Origin: Korobacter sp963703075
GTDB lineage: Bacteria; Acidobacteriota; Terriglobia; Terriglobales; Acidobacteriaceae
Length of the DNA stretch: 64,000 nucleotides
Direction of reading: 5' to 3'
Assembly (NCBI GenBank): GCA_963703075.1
Contig: OY969786.1
Coordinates: forward strand, 2,728,001-2,792,000
Part shown: one piece after another, positions 8,243-16,610 of the stretch
How the letters are laid out: every line of letters begins with the position of its first letter
How positions within the stretch are numbered: position 1 is the first letter of the stretch
The notes under the pieces: generated by a model
Seen by the model: only the letters and a program-made list of their open reading frames with translations
What the model was told of the DNA's origin: nothing
Databases searched by the model: none
Position numbers and translations under genes: made by a program

Positions 8243-9628
8243 CTAAGCTCCGCTGGGCTCTCCAACCTTGGCGCCCTTCATGTGCAGGGCCGCGACTTCG
8301 CGGATCGATTGCTCGAGAACATCGAGGGCAATATCGCACTGCTCGGCGGAAACGATAAGCGGCGGAGCAATGCGCAGGGTGTTCGGCCCGGCGCCGAGAT
8401 AGAGCACGCCTTTTTCGAAAGCGTGATCGACGACCTTATCGCGCAACTCGCCGGCAGGGGTTTTAGCTTCTTTGTCGCTGACGAACTCGATGCCGAGCAT
8501 CAGACCATGGCCACGTACATCGCCGACCAGCGGCATCAATTCAGGCCAGCTTCCAATGCGCTGCATGATGTGCTTGCCCATGGCGGCGGCGTTCTGCACG
8601 CCTTCGCGCTCGAGTACATCGAGCGTGGCCAAGGCAGCCGCAATCGCGACCGGGTTGCCGCCGAAGGTGGAGGCATGGGAGCCGGGTACCCAGTCCATGA
8701 TCTCGGCGCGGGTAAGGCAAACGCTGAGCGGCATGCCGCTAGCGATGCCCTTAGCGATGGTGATCATGTCGGGCTCAACGCCGGTATGTTGGACGGCCCA
8801 CCATTTTCCGGTGCGACCGCAGCCGGACTGCACTTCATCGCAAACCAGCAGGATGCCGTGCCTGTCGCAGATGCGGCGCAATTCGCGCATGAAGGCTGGA
8901 GGCGCGGGAAGATATCCGCCTTCGCCCTGGATGGGTTCGACGAAGATGGCGGCCACTTCCTCCGGCGCGATGTCGGTCGCGAAGACCTTCTCTTCCAGAA
9001 AACGTGCGATGGAGATTGCATACTCGTCGCCATCCGTGCCAGCCGGACGGCGGTAGAGATTGGGGTAAGGAATATGGGTAACGCCCGGCATCAGCGGCGA
9101 GAAGCGGCGATGCTGTTGCGGCTTCGAGGCGGTGAGGGAGAGCGCGCCCATGGTGCGTCCGTGGAAAGCGCCGTAGAAGGCGATGATGTGTTGCCGCTTG
9201 GTGTGATAGCGCGCGAGTTTCAAGGCACACTCGACGGCTTCGGCGCCGGAGTTGCCGTAGTAGACGCGGTGCGGTCCCTTCATCGGGGCGATCTTGGAGA
9301 GGCGGTCGGCGAGGGTGATCATCGACTCGTAATAGAAATCGGTGCCCGACATGTGAATCAACTCGCCCGCTTGCTTCTGGATGGCCGCCACCACTTCCGG
9401 ATGACAATGGCCGGTAGAAGTGACGGCGATTCCGGAGGAGAAATCGAGGAACTCATTGCCGTCCACGTCTTCGACAATGGCGCCATGGCCACGCTTGGCG
9501 ACAAGAGGATAGGAACGCGTATAGGAGGGCGAGATAATGCGGGCATCGCCGTCGAGGACGCGCTGGGCATTGGGGCCGGGCAACTTGGTACGGATTTTGG
9601 GACCGGCAACAGAAAGTGTGGCAGTCAT
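8243..9628 (-). CDS. Class III aminotransferase (4-aminobutyrate/acetylornithine type)
   Basis: A 461-residue PLP-dependent, cytosolic aminotransferase of fold type I, class III. Key segments are the N-terminal GNEFLDFSSGIAVTSTGHCH, the cofactor-phosphate site YYGNSGAEAVE, the PLP-pyridine Asp region LLVCDEVQSGCGRTG, and ITIAKGIASGMPL containing the Schiff-base Lys. Overall the sequence is closest to GabT-like enzymes, which transfer an omega-amino group to 2-oxoglutarate, but acetylornithine and lysine-epsilon aminotransferases are hard to exclude. ATG 9628 is preceded by AGGAG. It appears monocistronic, closed by the terminator at 8165-8196. Confidence 0.85.
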   Translation of the reverse strand: MTATLSVAGPKIRTKLPGPNAQRVLDGDARIISPSYTRSYPLVAKRGHGAIVEDVDGNEFLDFSSGIAVTSTGHCHPEVVAAIQKQAGELIHMSGTDFYYESMITLADRLSKIAPMKGPHRVYYGNSGAEAVECALKLARYHTKRQHIIAFYGAFHGRTMGALSLTASKPQQHRRFSPLMPGVTHIPYPNLYRRPAGTDGDEYAISIARFLEEKVFATDIAPEEVAAIFVEPIQGEGGYLPAPPAFMRELRRICDRHGILLVCDEVQSGCGRTGKWWAVQHTGVEPDMITIAKGIASGMPLSVCLTRAEIMDWVPGSHASTFGGNPVAIAAALATLDVLEREGVQNAAAMGKHIMQRIGSWPELMPLVGDVRGHGLMLGIEFVSDKEAKTPAGELRDKVVDHAFEKGVLYLGAGPNTLRIAPPLIVSAEQCDIALDVLEQSIREVAALHMKGAKVGEPSGA

Positions 9629-10070
9629 GGCAGTTCTCCTGTTCGTGGGCGCAGTACGTTGCAATAGCTTGGGCGCCGAGCGACACTCCGACCGGTCAGA
9701 AACCGATGGATGCAGCTCGCAAACGAGCGAGGAGAGAGGTTAGTCGCCGGAAAAGAGGTTGGGACGAGCTTGCGATGGGGCAAGGCGCACATCGGCGCGG
9801 GCAGACACCGGCCGCGACCAGGCATTACGCGCATTGAGGAGTTGCAAATAGCCAAGCATCGCAGGTAACTCTCCTCAGAGTATAGCCCGCTTCCTGGCCA
9901 AAAGCATCGAGATTCGAGTCACATGCGCGCCCCGGACGGTCCATGGACGACGGTAAGGTTTGGGCTGTGTGGGAATGGCACGGACGACCTTCGCGGGCGC
10001 ATCGCGGGTTGCCGGAATGTCCCCATCTTCCCTAGAATCAAAGATTCACCAGTCGACAGGAACCCACGCA
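9629..10070. other. Divergent intergenic region, no gene recognised
   Basis: 442 bases between the divergent aminotransferase and cysS starts. Short open frames here have arginine/proline-rich compositions and no recognisable motif. I see no tRNA, riboswitch-like fold or strong repeat; the region must hold promoters for both flanking genes. Confidence 0.5.
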
Positions 10071-11558
10071 ATGGCGCTTGAGCTTTTCAACACCCTTTCC
10101 GGAAGAGTCGAACCCTTCCAGCCGCTGGAAGACAACGAAGTGCGCATGTACGCCTGCGGACCGACGGTTTACGACTACGGGCATATCGGCAACTTCCGGA
10201 CATTCATCGTGGTCGATACGTTGCGTCGCTTCCTGAAGCAAAGCGGATACAAGCTGCGTCACGTGATGAACATCACCGACGTGGACGACAAGATCATTCG
10301 GAATGCTGCCCGCGACGGTGTAAGCGTCGCGCAATATACGGCGAAATACAAGAAAGCCTTCCTGGAAGATTCCGACGCCCTGAACATCGAGCACCCGGAG
10401 CTGATGGTGAATGCCACCGACCATATCGACGAGATGGCGGCGTTCATCGAGCGCATGGTGAAAGACGATGTGGCCTACAGGACGGAGGACGGTTCGTACT
10501 ACTTCCGCATCGCGAAATTCCCGGAGTACGGCAAGCTTTCAAAAAGAGATTTTGCCGGGATGACCGATGGCGCGCGCGTGGATGTGGACGAATACGAAAA
10601 AGACAACGCCCGCGATTTCGCACTGTGGAAGGCGCCGAAGCCCGGCGAAGCAAAGTGGGACACGGTGATCGGGGAGGGGCGTCCCGGGTGGCACATTGAG
10701 TGCTCGATTATGAGCATGCGGTATCTCGGCGAGAACTTCGACATTCACGCTGGGGGCGAAGACCTGATCTTTCCCCACCACGAGAACGAAATTGCCCAAT
10801 CGGAATCGGTGACCCACAAAAAATTCGCGAACTTCTGGGTGCACTCGCGCTTCCTGCTGGTGGAAGGGCAGAAGATGTCGAAAAGCCTGGGGAACTTCTA
10901 CACCTTGCGCGACTTGATCCTGATGGGACACAAGCCTTCGAGCATCCGGTTTTTGCTGATGTCGGTTCCCTACCGCAAGCAGTTGAACTTCACCTTCGAC
11001 GGCCTCAAGCAGGCGGCGATCTCAGTCGATCGGTTACGTAACTTCAAGCGCCGACTCGAAACGGAGCAGTTCCCTGCCGGGACAAGTGCGAAGATTGACT
11101 CTCTCGCCGGCGAAACGATCACCAAGATGACGGCGGCTCTCGACAACGACCTCAACACGGCGGAGATGCTGGCGGCTGTGTTCGACCTGGTGCGCGACGT
11201 GAATGCCGCGGCGGATGCAGGCCAGGTGCAACAGGGAAATACAGCGACGCTGCTGGAGGCGCTGCAGAAGTTCGACGAGATTTTTGCGGTGCTGAACGAT
11301 GAAGACTCCCGCAAGGTAAAGTTTGCAGTGGATTGGGCACACGCCGAAGGTAAGGCCGACCAAATCAGCGCGGAAACAGCGGAGATGGCCAAGGCGGCAG
11401 GCTTGAGCGACGAGCGCGTGGAGGCGCTGGTGGCGGAACACTCGACGGCGCGGAAGGCGAAGGACTTTAAGCGCTCGGATGCGATCCGGGCGGAGCTGCT
11501 GGAGAGCGGCATCATCCTGGAGAACACCAAGGATGGAGTTCGCTGGAAGCGAAAGTAG
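10071..11558 (+). CDS. cysS: Cysteinyl-tRNA synthetase
   Basis: A 495-residue class I synthetase that charges tRNA-Cys. It has the zinc/cysteine-binding N-terminus YACGPTVYDYGHIGN, which contains the HIGH-type signature, the conserved FDIHAGGEDLIFPHHENE metal-site segment, and the KMSKS loop GQKMSKSLGNF. The C-terminal DALR/anticodon region is complete and ends with a GIILENTKDGVRW segment usual for the family. Frames upstream to 9960 are open, but ATG 10071 gives the standard (M)ALELFNTLSGR start. A stem-loop with a T-run 160 bases downstream probably terminates the transcript. Confidence 0.97.
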   Translation: MALELFNTLSGRVEPFQPLEDNEVRMYACGPTVYDYGHIGNFRTFIVVDTLRRFLKQSGYKLRHVMNITDVDDKIIRNAARDGVSVAQYTAKYKKAFLEDSDALNIEHPELMVNATDHIDEMAAFIERMVKDDVAYRTEDGSYYFRIAKFPEYGKLSKRDFAGMTDGARVDVDEYEKDNARDFALWKAPKPGEAKWDTVIGEGRPGWHIECSIMSMRYLGENFDIHAGGEDLIFPHHENEIAQSESVTHKKFANFWVHSRFLLVEGQKMSKSLGNFYTLRDLILMGHKPSSIRFLLMSVPYRKQLNFTFDGLKQAAISVDRLRNFKRRLETEQFPAGTSAKIDSLAGETITKMTAALDNDLNTAEMLAAVFDLVRDVNAAADAGQVQQGNTATLLEALQKFDEIFAVLNDEDSRKVKFAVDWAHAEGKADQISAETAEMAKAAGLSDERVEALVAEHSTARKAKDFKRSDAIRAELLESGIILENTKDGVRWKRK

Positions 11559-11720
11559 CTCCGATTTACCGCTTATTCACCTGCGTTTCACGCCCGTGCA
11601 ATGCGCGGTGGATACGGTTGTCGCATTAACCCCGAACGCCGCGGCGATTGCCAGCGCAAGTCTGTACATCGCCGCCCAACCGTTCGGTTCTCCGAGAGTT
11701 CTATCCGCTGACCCCTTACA

Positions 11721-11743
11721 CCGCCCGCCTGGGCGGTCTTTTT
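11721..11743 (+). terminator. Rho-independent terminator downstream of cysS
   Basis: Stem CCGCCC (11721-11726) / GGGCGG (11731-11736) with a GCCT loop, followed by TCTTTTT on the plus strand. It overlaps the extreme 3' end of the convergent small gene. Confidence 0.8.
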
Positions 11744-12206
11744 ATGCGTACGTGCTGAGCGCCGAGGTCGAGCTGCTCTGTGCGCTGGAGGTCGATGTAT
11801 TCGAAAGCAGCTGCTCGATCTCGCTCTCGGTCGTGCTGGAGCTGGCAGATGACGCCGAAGAGCCGTGATGATGGTGGTGGCCATGGGCAGCTTGCATATC
11901 TTTCTGCACGGCCGCAAAGGCGCTTTGGGCGCTGCTGAGATCGCCGGACTGTAATGCCTGGCCGAGAGTCTTCATATCCGCGGACAGCTGGCTGTTTTGA
12001 TTTGACGAGGTGCCTTTCGAGCTCTGCACCTGCTGCTGCAATTGCGTGATGGTGGCAAAGGCAGTTTTCGCGCCGTCCAAGTCGCCCGATTGCAGGCTTT
12101 GCGATAATTGCTGCCACGCCTGTTTCATTTTGGAAAAATTGCCGCTGCTGTCCGATGTCGGATCGAGCTGGCTGAGAAGCGAAGAAGTCACACTGGTGGT
12201 TGACAT
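11742..12206 (-). CDS. Hypothetical Ser/Gln-rich protein with two helical repeats and a His cluster
   Basis: A 154-residue protein of unknown function starting MSTTSVTSSLLSQLDP. Two related units are visible: LSQSLQSGDLDGAKTAFATI (residues ~34-53) and LGQALQSGDLSSAQSAFAAV (~82-101). They resemble single TPR-like helix pairs with the phrase LQSGDL..A..AF. A short histidine cluster (HGHHHHHG) follows, then a Ser/Thr-rich low-complexity tail. There is no signal peptide or membrane segment. Start ATG 12206 is preferred over an in-frame site at 12302 because the extra residues look non-coding. The gene is divergent from the VWA protein. Confidence 0.65.
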   Translation of the reverse strand: MSTTSVTSSLLSQLDPTSDSSGNFSKMKQAWQQLSQSLQSGDLDGAKTAFATITQLQQQVQSSKGTSSNQNSQLSADMKTLGQALQSGDLSSAQSAFAAVQKDMQAAHGHHHHHGSSASSASSSTTESEIEQLLSNTSTSSAQSSSTSALSTYA

Positions 12207-12361
12207 TGCCTGCACCCCAAAATAAGTTTTGCCTAACGTACTGCTTGGCTCACGATAGTCATCGGCAGTTCGGATGCCGTGGTGGTCGCTTTTTACTCTC
12301 ACTTACAATCCTTTACGCTCGGCTCTGCCAACCCTCGTTAAGTTGAAGAGTCGAAAAGGCG

Positions 12362-13544
12362 ATGGGTCCCATGCGTGCTCTTCTCTCCTTGCTGCTTTCT
12401 GCCTGCCTGGCTGCGCCTTTTATGCAAGCCCAGGACGCTCCGACTCTCCACAAGACTCCCGCGACCACCGAGCCTGATACGACTTCGATCCATGTCGATG
12501 TGCGGGAGGTAACGCTGCCGGTGACCGTCCGCGACAAGCATGGAAAGATCGTGGAGAACCTCGGAAAAGACGACTTCGTGCTGGAGCAGGACGGCAAAGC
12601 GCAGACCATCAGCAACTTCCGCCGTGACACGAACTTGCCGCTGACGCTCGGACTGCTGGTGGACACCAGCATGAGCATGCGCGAGGAACTGAGTGCGGAG
12701 AAGAGCGCCAGCGAGAAGTTCCTCGACCAGATGCTGACCCAGTCGAAGGACCAGGCATTCCTGATCCACTTCGATCACGAGGTCGAACTGCTGCAGGACC
12801 TGACGTCTTCGCGCGACAAGCTCTACAAAGGTCTTGAGTTGCTGGAGACGGCCCAACCGGACCGGGAACCGGACAGCAGCAGCGATCCCGGCCAAGGCCA
12901 GGGGCAGCCCCGCATGCAACGACACGGGGGAACGCAGTTGTACGACGCGATCTACCTGGCCGCCAACGAAGTGCTGAAAAAACAGCAGGGCCGGAAGGCT
13001 TTGGTGGTCCGTCACCGATGGACAGGACCGTGGCAGCAAGGAAACCCTGAACGACGCAGTGGAAGCGGCGCAGCGGGCCGACACGATCGTCTATGCGATT
13101 TATATGAAGGGCGAAGAGAACCGCGGAATGGACAACAATCGCGGGATGCGCCGAGGAGGGATCGGGTTCCCGGGTGGAGGCGGAGGAGGCTATCCAGGAG
13201 GCGGCGGAGGTTACCCCGGCGGGGGCGGGGGCTATCCGGGAGGCGGTCGACGCGGCGGACAGCAGGAGCCGCGGGTTGATGGGAAGAAAATTTTAACCGA
13301 GATCGCCGGCAAGACCGGCGGACAGATGTTCGAAGTCACGAAGAAAGACACCGTCGACCAGATTTACACCCAGATCGCGGACGAGTTGCGCACGCAGTTC
13401 ATCCTCGCCTATACGCCAGACAAGACAATGGCGGATCCTGGTTACCATCGCCTGACATTGACGACGAAGAACAAGGACTACAAGGTGCAGACGCGCGAAG
13501 GGTATTACATCCAGGAACAGACGACCGCCGCGAAGGAAAACTAG
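12362..13544 (+). pseudogene. Secreted VWFA-related protein, frameshifted (one extra base near 13008)
   Basis: The two parts together encode one ~390-residue secreted protein with a von Willebrand factor A domain, of the type annotated as acidobacterial VWFA-related. Part 1 has a signal peptide (ALLSLLLSACLAAP...MQAQ), a beta-rich N-terminal unit (VREVTLPVTVRDKHGKIVE) and the MIDAS motif LLVDTSMSM. The frame breaks after GRKALVV. Dropping one C at 13008-13009 restores VVTDGQDRGSKETLNDAVEA and runs to the normal C-terminus ending at 13544. The second half includes a Gly/Pro/Tyr tandem stretch (repeated YPGGGGG) at ~13175-13255. It is a genuine recent frameshift or a sequencing error. The 3' end overlaps the DMT gene by 4 bases. 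Confidence 0.75.
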
Positions 13545-14500
13545 TCGCCAGCGGACTTTGCGCCGGAGAGTTCCGGCACTTGAGGCGCAGCTTTGACTTT
13601 GGACGCCGTGACCAGGGCAACGGCAACTATAATGATCAACGAACCGGCGACTATGTAGCGGTCGATGGTTTCGTGCAGGACCATCCATCCGAGGAATACG
13701 GCAACGATCGGATTTACATAGGCGTAGGTGGCGACTTTCGGCGTCGGCACATGCTTCAGCAGCCAGATGTATGCGGTGAATCCAACCCACGATCCGAAGA
13801 CGACCAGATAAAGAATTGCGCCCACGCCGCGATGGGTCCAGCGAATATTGTGCTCGCGGAATGCCATCGCGATGAGCAGGTTGACAGCGCCCGCAATGAT
13901 CATCTCCCACGCGGTTGAGGTGAAGGGATCGAGGGTGAACTTCGATTTCCAGCGGCGCGAGAGCACGGTGCCGTTGGCCCAGCAGAACGAAGATCCGAGC
14001 AATCCGACGGCGCCCATTAACTGCATGCCGCCGTGCACGTCTGGGTTAACGATCTTCGGCCAGAAGAGAATGAAGGTGCCCAGAACGCCCAGCGCAAGAC
14101 CGAAGATGCCGCGGCCGGAGGTCTTCTCGCCTTTGTAGACGAAGCTCTCCAGCCCGAAGATCCAGATCGGAGTAATGGCCACGATGAGCGAAGCGAAGCC
14201 GGTCGCGACGTACTTTTCCGCCCAGGTCAGACCGGTGTTCCCGCAGGCGAGCAAGAGAAATCCGACGACGGCCAGCCTTGCAAACTCCGTCCAGGATGCC
14301 CAGATTTTTCGGCCGGACAAGGCGCAGGCGGCGAGCATCAGCGGCCCGGCGATGAGGAAACGCATGGCGCAGATAGCGGCCGCGGGAATATTTTCCTTGT
14401 CGGCGATGCCGATGGCGAGATAGGTAGAACCCCAGAAGAGATAGACCAGCGCGAACGCAAGGATTACTTGGAAACGGTGCTGGCGCAGGGTTTCAGGCAT
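13541..14500 (-). CDS. EamA/DMT-family inner-membrane transporter
   Basis: A 319-residue multispanning membrane protein with two EamA repeats and about ten hydrophobic segments. Family phrases include YLFWGSTYLAIGIA at the start of repeat 1, AEKYVATGFASLIVAITPIW at its end, and TPKVATYAYVNPIVAVFLGW in repeat 2. Members export amino acids, nucleosides or other small metabolites, or import them; the substrate cannot be told from sequence. It converges with the VWA gene, overlapping by 4 bases. The phospholipid-synthesis genes upstream lie on the same strand, 60 bases away. Confidence 0.9.
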   Translation of the reverse strand: MPETLRQHRFQVILAFALVYLFWGSTYLAIGIADKENIPAAAICAMRFLIAGPLMLAACALSGRKIWASWTEFARLAVVGFLLLACGNTGLTWAEKYVATGFASLIVAITPIWIFGLESFVYKGEKTSGRGIFGLALGVLGTFILFWPKIVNPDVHGGMQLMGAVGLLGSSFCWANGTVLSRRWKSKFTLDPFTSTAWEMIIAGAVNLLIAMAFREHNIRWTHRGVGAILYLVVFGSWVGFTAYIWLLKHVPTPKVATYAYVNPIVAVFLGWMVLHETIDRYIVAGSLIIIVAVALVTASKVKAAPQVPELSGAKSAGD

Positions 14501-14560
14501 GCGAGTGAATCAGTGTATCGCGCTACGAAAGATGAGTCGCGGCCTGAGGAAGGCGCGAAA

Positions 14561-15127
14561 TTATTTCGCCGGCGGAGGGAGCTGATGGAGGCGCTGTCCG
14601 ACAAGAAAGAGATAGTGGAGAGCCGAAAGGCAGGTCAACACAAACACGGTCCACAGCAGGTAGTCCTTGCCGACATAGATCCAATTGCGGTCGGTTACCT
14701 CGTTGAGCAGCACGAAGAACAGCGCGGCCACCTGGGCGACGGTATTGAGTTTCCCGAAAATGCTGGGACTGAAATCGCGCAGCGGCGTAGTGACGTAAAT
14801 CAATGCGCAAAGCAGCAGAATGCAAACATCGCGACTGAAAACGACCACCGTGAAGCGCCATGGAATCGCCTGGCGAAAAGACAGCACGAGGAAAAGCGAA
14901 GAGAGCAAAAGCTTGTCGGCAATGGGATCGAGATACTCACCGATGGTGCTGCGCTGGTGCAGCATGCGGGCAAGTAATCCATCGAAGGCGTCGCTTAATC
15001 CGGCAGCAATGAACAGTCCCAGCGCCCAGCGAAAGTTGTAATCGAGCACGTTCATGACGACGAACGGCACGAAAATCAATCGCATCAGCGTGAGCTGGTT
15101 GGGAGCTGTCCAGAAGCGGGAGATCAC
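14561..15127 (-). CDS. CDP-alcohol phosphatidyltransferase (PgsA-like)
   Basis: A 188-residue inner-membrane enzyme with the CDP-alcohol transferase signature D-x2-DG-x2-AR-x8-G-x3-D-x3-D, seen as SDAFDGLLARMLHQRSTIGE followed by YLDPIADK. It should transfer a phosphatidyl group from CDP-diacylglycerol, most likely to glycerol-3-phosphate (phosphatidylglycerophosphate synthase), though other alcohols are possible. GTG 15127 is chosen because it forms a GTGA overlap with the stop of the preceding gene and places the start just before the conserved FWTAPNQLTLMRL. A longer ATG start at 15172 would overlap that gene by 49 bases. Confidence 0.86.
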   Translation of the reverse strand: MISRFWTAPNQLTLMRLIFVPFVVMNVLDYNFRWALGLFIAAGLSDAFDGLLARMLHQRSTIGEYLDPIADKLLLSSLFLVLSFRQAIPWRFTVVVFSRDVCILLLCALIYVTTPLRDFSPSIFGKLNTVAQVAALFFVLLNEVTDRNWIYVGKDYLLWTVFVLTCLSALHYLFLVGQRLHQLPPPAK

Positions 15128-15519
15128 CGCCGGCTTTCTCCGGCCAGGAACTCGCTCGCGTCGCGGCCGCACTTCACCTTGAATCGCTCAAACATGGAGG
15201 GAACTTCGCCGTTGCGCTCGTCGAGTTCCATGCGCTCGATACGGTGCATGGGAAAGAACACCGCGGAGGCGGTGACATTTTCGCCGTCGCGCACCTGGCG
15301 CACAAAATCTTCGAAAGATTCGAGGCCGATGCCGCGGAGACTCACGCCGGCCTGGGAAATGGTGAGGATCGCGCCCCAGAATTTTTCCCGCGGCGCGCTG
15401 AGAGTCATCAGGACAGGCGCTCCGGGCACGAACATATCGGTTTCGTTATTCGAGGTGTAGCCTTCCGGCTCAGACCGCTGGGCAGAACCGCGACGCGAAG
15501 GCACGCTATCTTTCGGCAT
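15124..15519 (-). CDS. Conserved hypothetical protein coupled to the phosphatidyltransferase
   Basis: A 131-residue soluble protein starting MPKDSVPSRRGSAQRSE. The core ALPREKFWGA-like segment (here SAPREKFWGAILTISQAGVS) is followed by RGIGLESFEDFVRQV and the hydrophobic/charged phrase AVFFPMHRIERMELDERNG. I do not recognise a catalytic motif; the beta-rich pattern might be a PilZ-like or binding fold but this is weak. GTGA coupling with the downstream lipid-synthesis gene suggests a linked role. The start is uncertain; an in-frame site at 15618 adds a Cys/Arg-rich leader. Confidence 0.62.
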   Translation of the reverse strand: MPKDSVPSRRGSAQRSEPEGYTSNNETDMFVPGAPVLMTLSAPREKFWGAILTISQAGVSLRGIGLESFEDFVRQVRDGENVTASAVFFPMHRIERMELDERNGEVPSMFERFKVKCGRDASEFLAGESRR

Positions 15520-15646
15520 GTTGGGATTGTGGCCCGGTTTCCGGCGGGATGCAAGACTTACGCGGCACGAATGCTGGGCTAAAGTGGCGGCCGGGCATGT
15601 CCCCCTGGAATATGACAACTAAAGTTAGGCCAGAAATGCGCCGCGG

Positions 15647-15991
15647 TTAAGCGGCGCACTTCATGGATGAGTGATCACCCGACAAAACTTGCAGGTGGCG
15701 ATCAAGGTGAGTCAGTTCGAGCAGGTCGCGCACAGACGCGGCCGGATTCATAAGGGCAAAGGAATGGTCTTGCTCGCGGGCAAAGGAATGCAATGACGCA
15801 AGGGTACCAAGGCCCGCGCTATCGACATCCCGCACCTGCCCGAGATCCAGGATGACGCGCTCATGATTTTCGAGCAGGGGCCGCACCATATTCGACAGCA
15901 TCCGGACTTCTTGATGAAACACAATACGACCGGAGCATCGGACTACGGCGGTGTGCTCGCCTGAACGCAGGTCGAGATTTAACTGCAACAT
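15647..15991 (-). CDS. STAS-domain anti-sigma factor antagonist
   Basis: A 114-residue single STAS domain, as in SpoIIAA/RsbV regulators that bind anti-sigma kinases when dephosphorylated. The conserved loop VRDVDSAGLGTLASLH contains the phosphorylatable Ser after Asp. The start ATG 15991 is set by GGAGG 7 bases upstream; the open frame continues to 16420 but its extra part is an antisense shadow of the cytochrome gene. No kinase lies next to it. The membrane PP2C phosphatase at 6.8 kb is a candidate partner only by family. Confidence 0.84.
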   Translation of the reverse strand: MLQLNLDLRSGEHTAVVRCSGRIVFHQEVRMLSNMVRPLLENHERVILDLGQVRDVDSAGLGTLASLHSFAREQDHSFALMNPAASVRDLLELTHLDRHLQVLSGDHSSMKCAA

Positions 15992-16209
15992 AGAGTCCTC
16001 CGTACAAACATATAGACGAAAGCGGGAGCGGTTTAGTTCCTTTACTTCCGTGGAAAGATGGGTGTCCCGTAAGTGCTTATGTGAGAAGAAGCTGGAAGAG
16101 GTATAGATCGACGATGGCAAGCTTGCATAGAACATTGTCTTCCGCGCTCGATGACAATGACGTGAACAGGTTCTCAAGAAAGCGTGAAACGGCTGGAACG
16201 ATAAGAAAG

Positions 16210-16608
16210 CTATGGGGCTGGCGCGGTCTCCTGCAGGCCGCGCAAGTAGGCGACGAGTTGCCAGCGCTGCGCTTCGGGCAGCGAACTCCAGGACGGCATG
16301 CCGTTCCACAAGCTGCCGTTGCGCAACAGCCATTGCAGTTCTCCATCGCTGGCGTGACGAATGCGCGCGGAGACGAGCGCAGGCCGGCCATGGCCACCGG
16401 ACGCATCGCGACCATGACACTCCGCGCAGTGCTGCAGGAAGAGTTTCGCGCCGGCGGCACGGGCGTCGGCATCAGCGGCCAACGGGTTAGTGCGCAACCG
16501 GTCTTTTTCGGGCACATGGCCCCGCCATTTACCGTCACCCGGGTAAGCGAAACACAATAACGAGACAGCGATGAAGAAGGCGAACAAGAGAAGAAATCGC
16601 GAGCGCAT
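16210..16608 (-). CDS. Small exported c-type cytochrome
   Basis: A 132-residue periplasmic mono-heme cytochrome c. It has an N-terminal hydrophobic signal (FLLLFAFFIAVSLLCFA), the heme-attachment motif CAECH (residues ~60-64) and a distal Met candidate in GMPSWSSL. Size and C-terminal LVAYLRGL helix fit class I cytochromes. It begins 2 bases after the stop of the upstream outer-membrane gene, so both are surely co-transcribed and probably share the palindromic operator upstream. The partner oxidoreductase is not in the window. Confidence 0.86.
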   Translation of the reverse strand: MRSRFLLLFAFFIAVSLLCFAYPGDGKWRGHVPEKDRLRTNPLAADADARAAGAKLFLQHCAECHGRDASGGHGRPALVSARIRHASDGELQWLLRNGSLWNGMPSWSSLPEAQRWQLVAYLRGLQETAPAP

Positions 16609-16610
16609 GA

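Noticed and set aside
8120..9667. Long plus-strand frame opposite the class III aminotransferase
   Set aside because: It has shadow composition and no motifs, and it spans the aminotransferase's terminator.
13175..13260. Tandem GGCGGAGG-like repeats considered as a CRISPR or mobile repeat
   Set aside because: The repeats are short, contiguous and in frame; they encode a Gly/Pro/Tyr stretch of the VWA protein.
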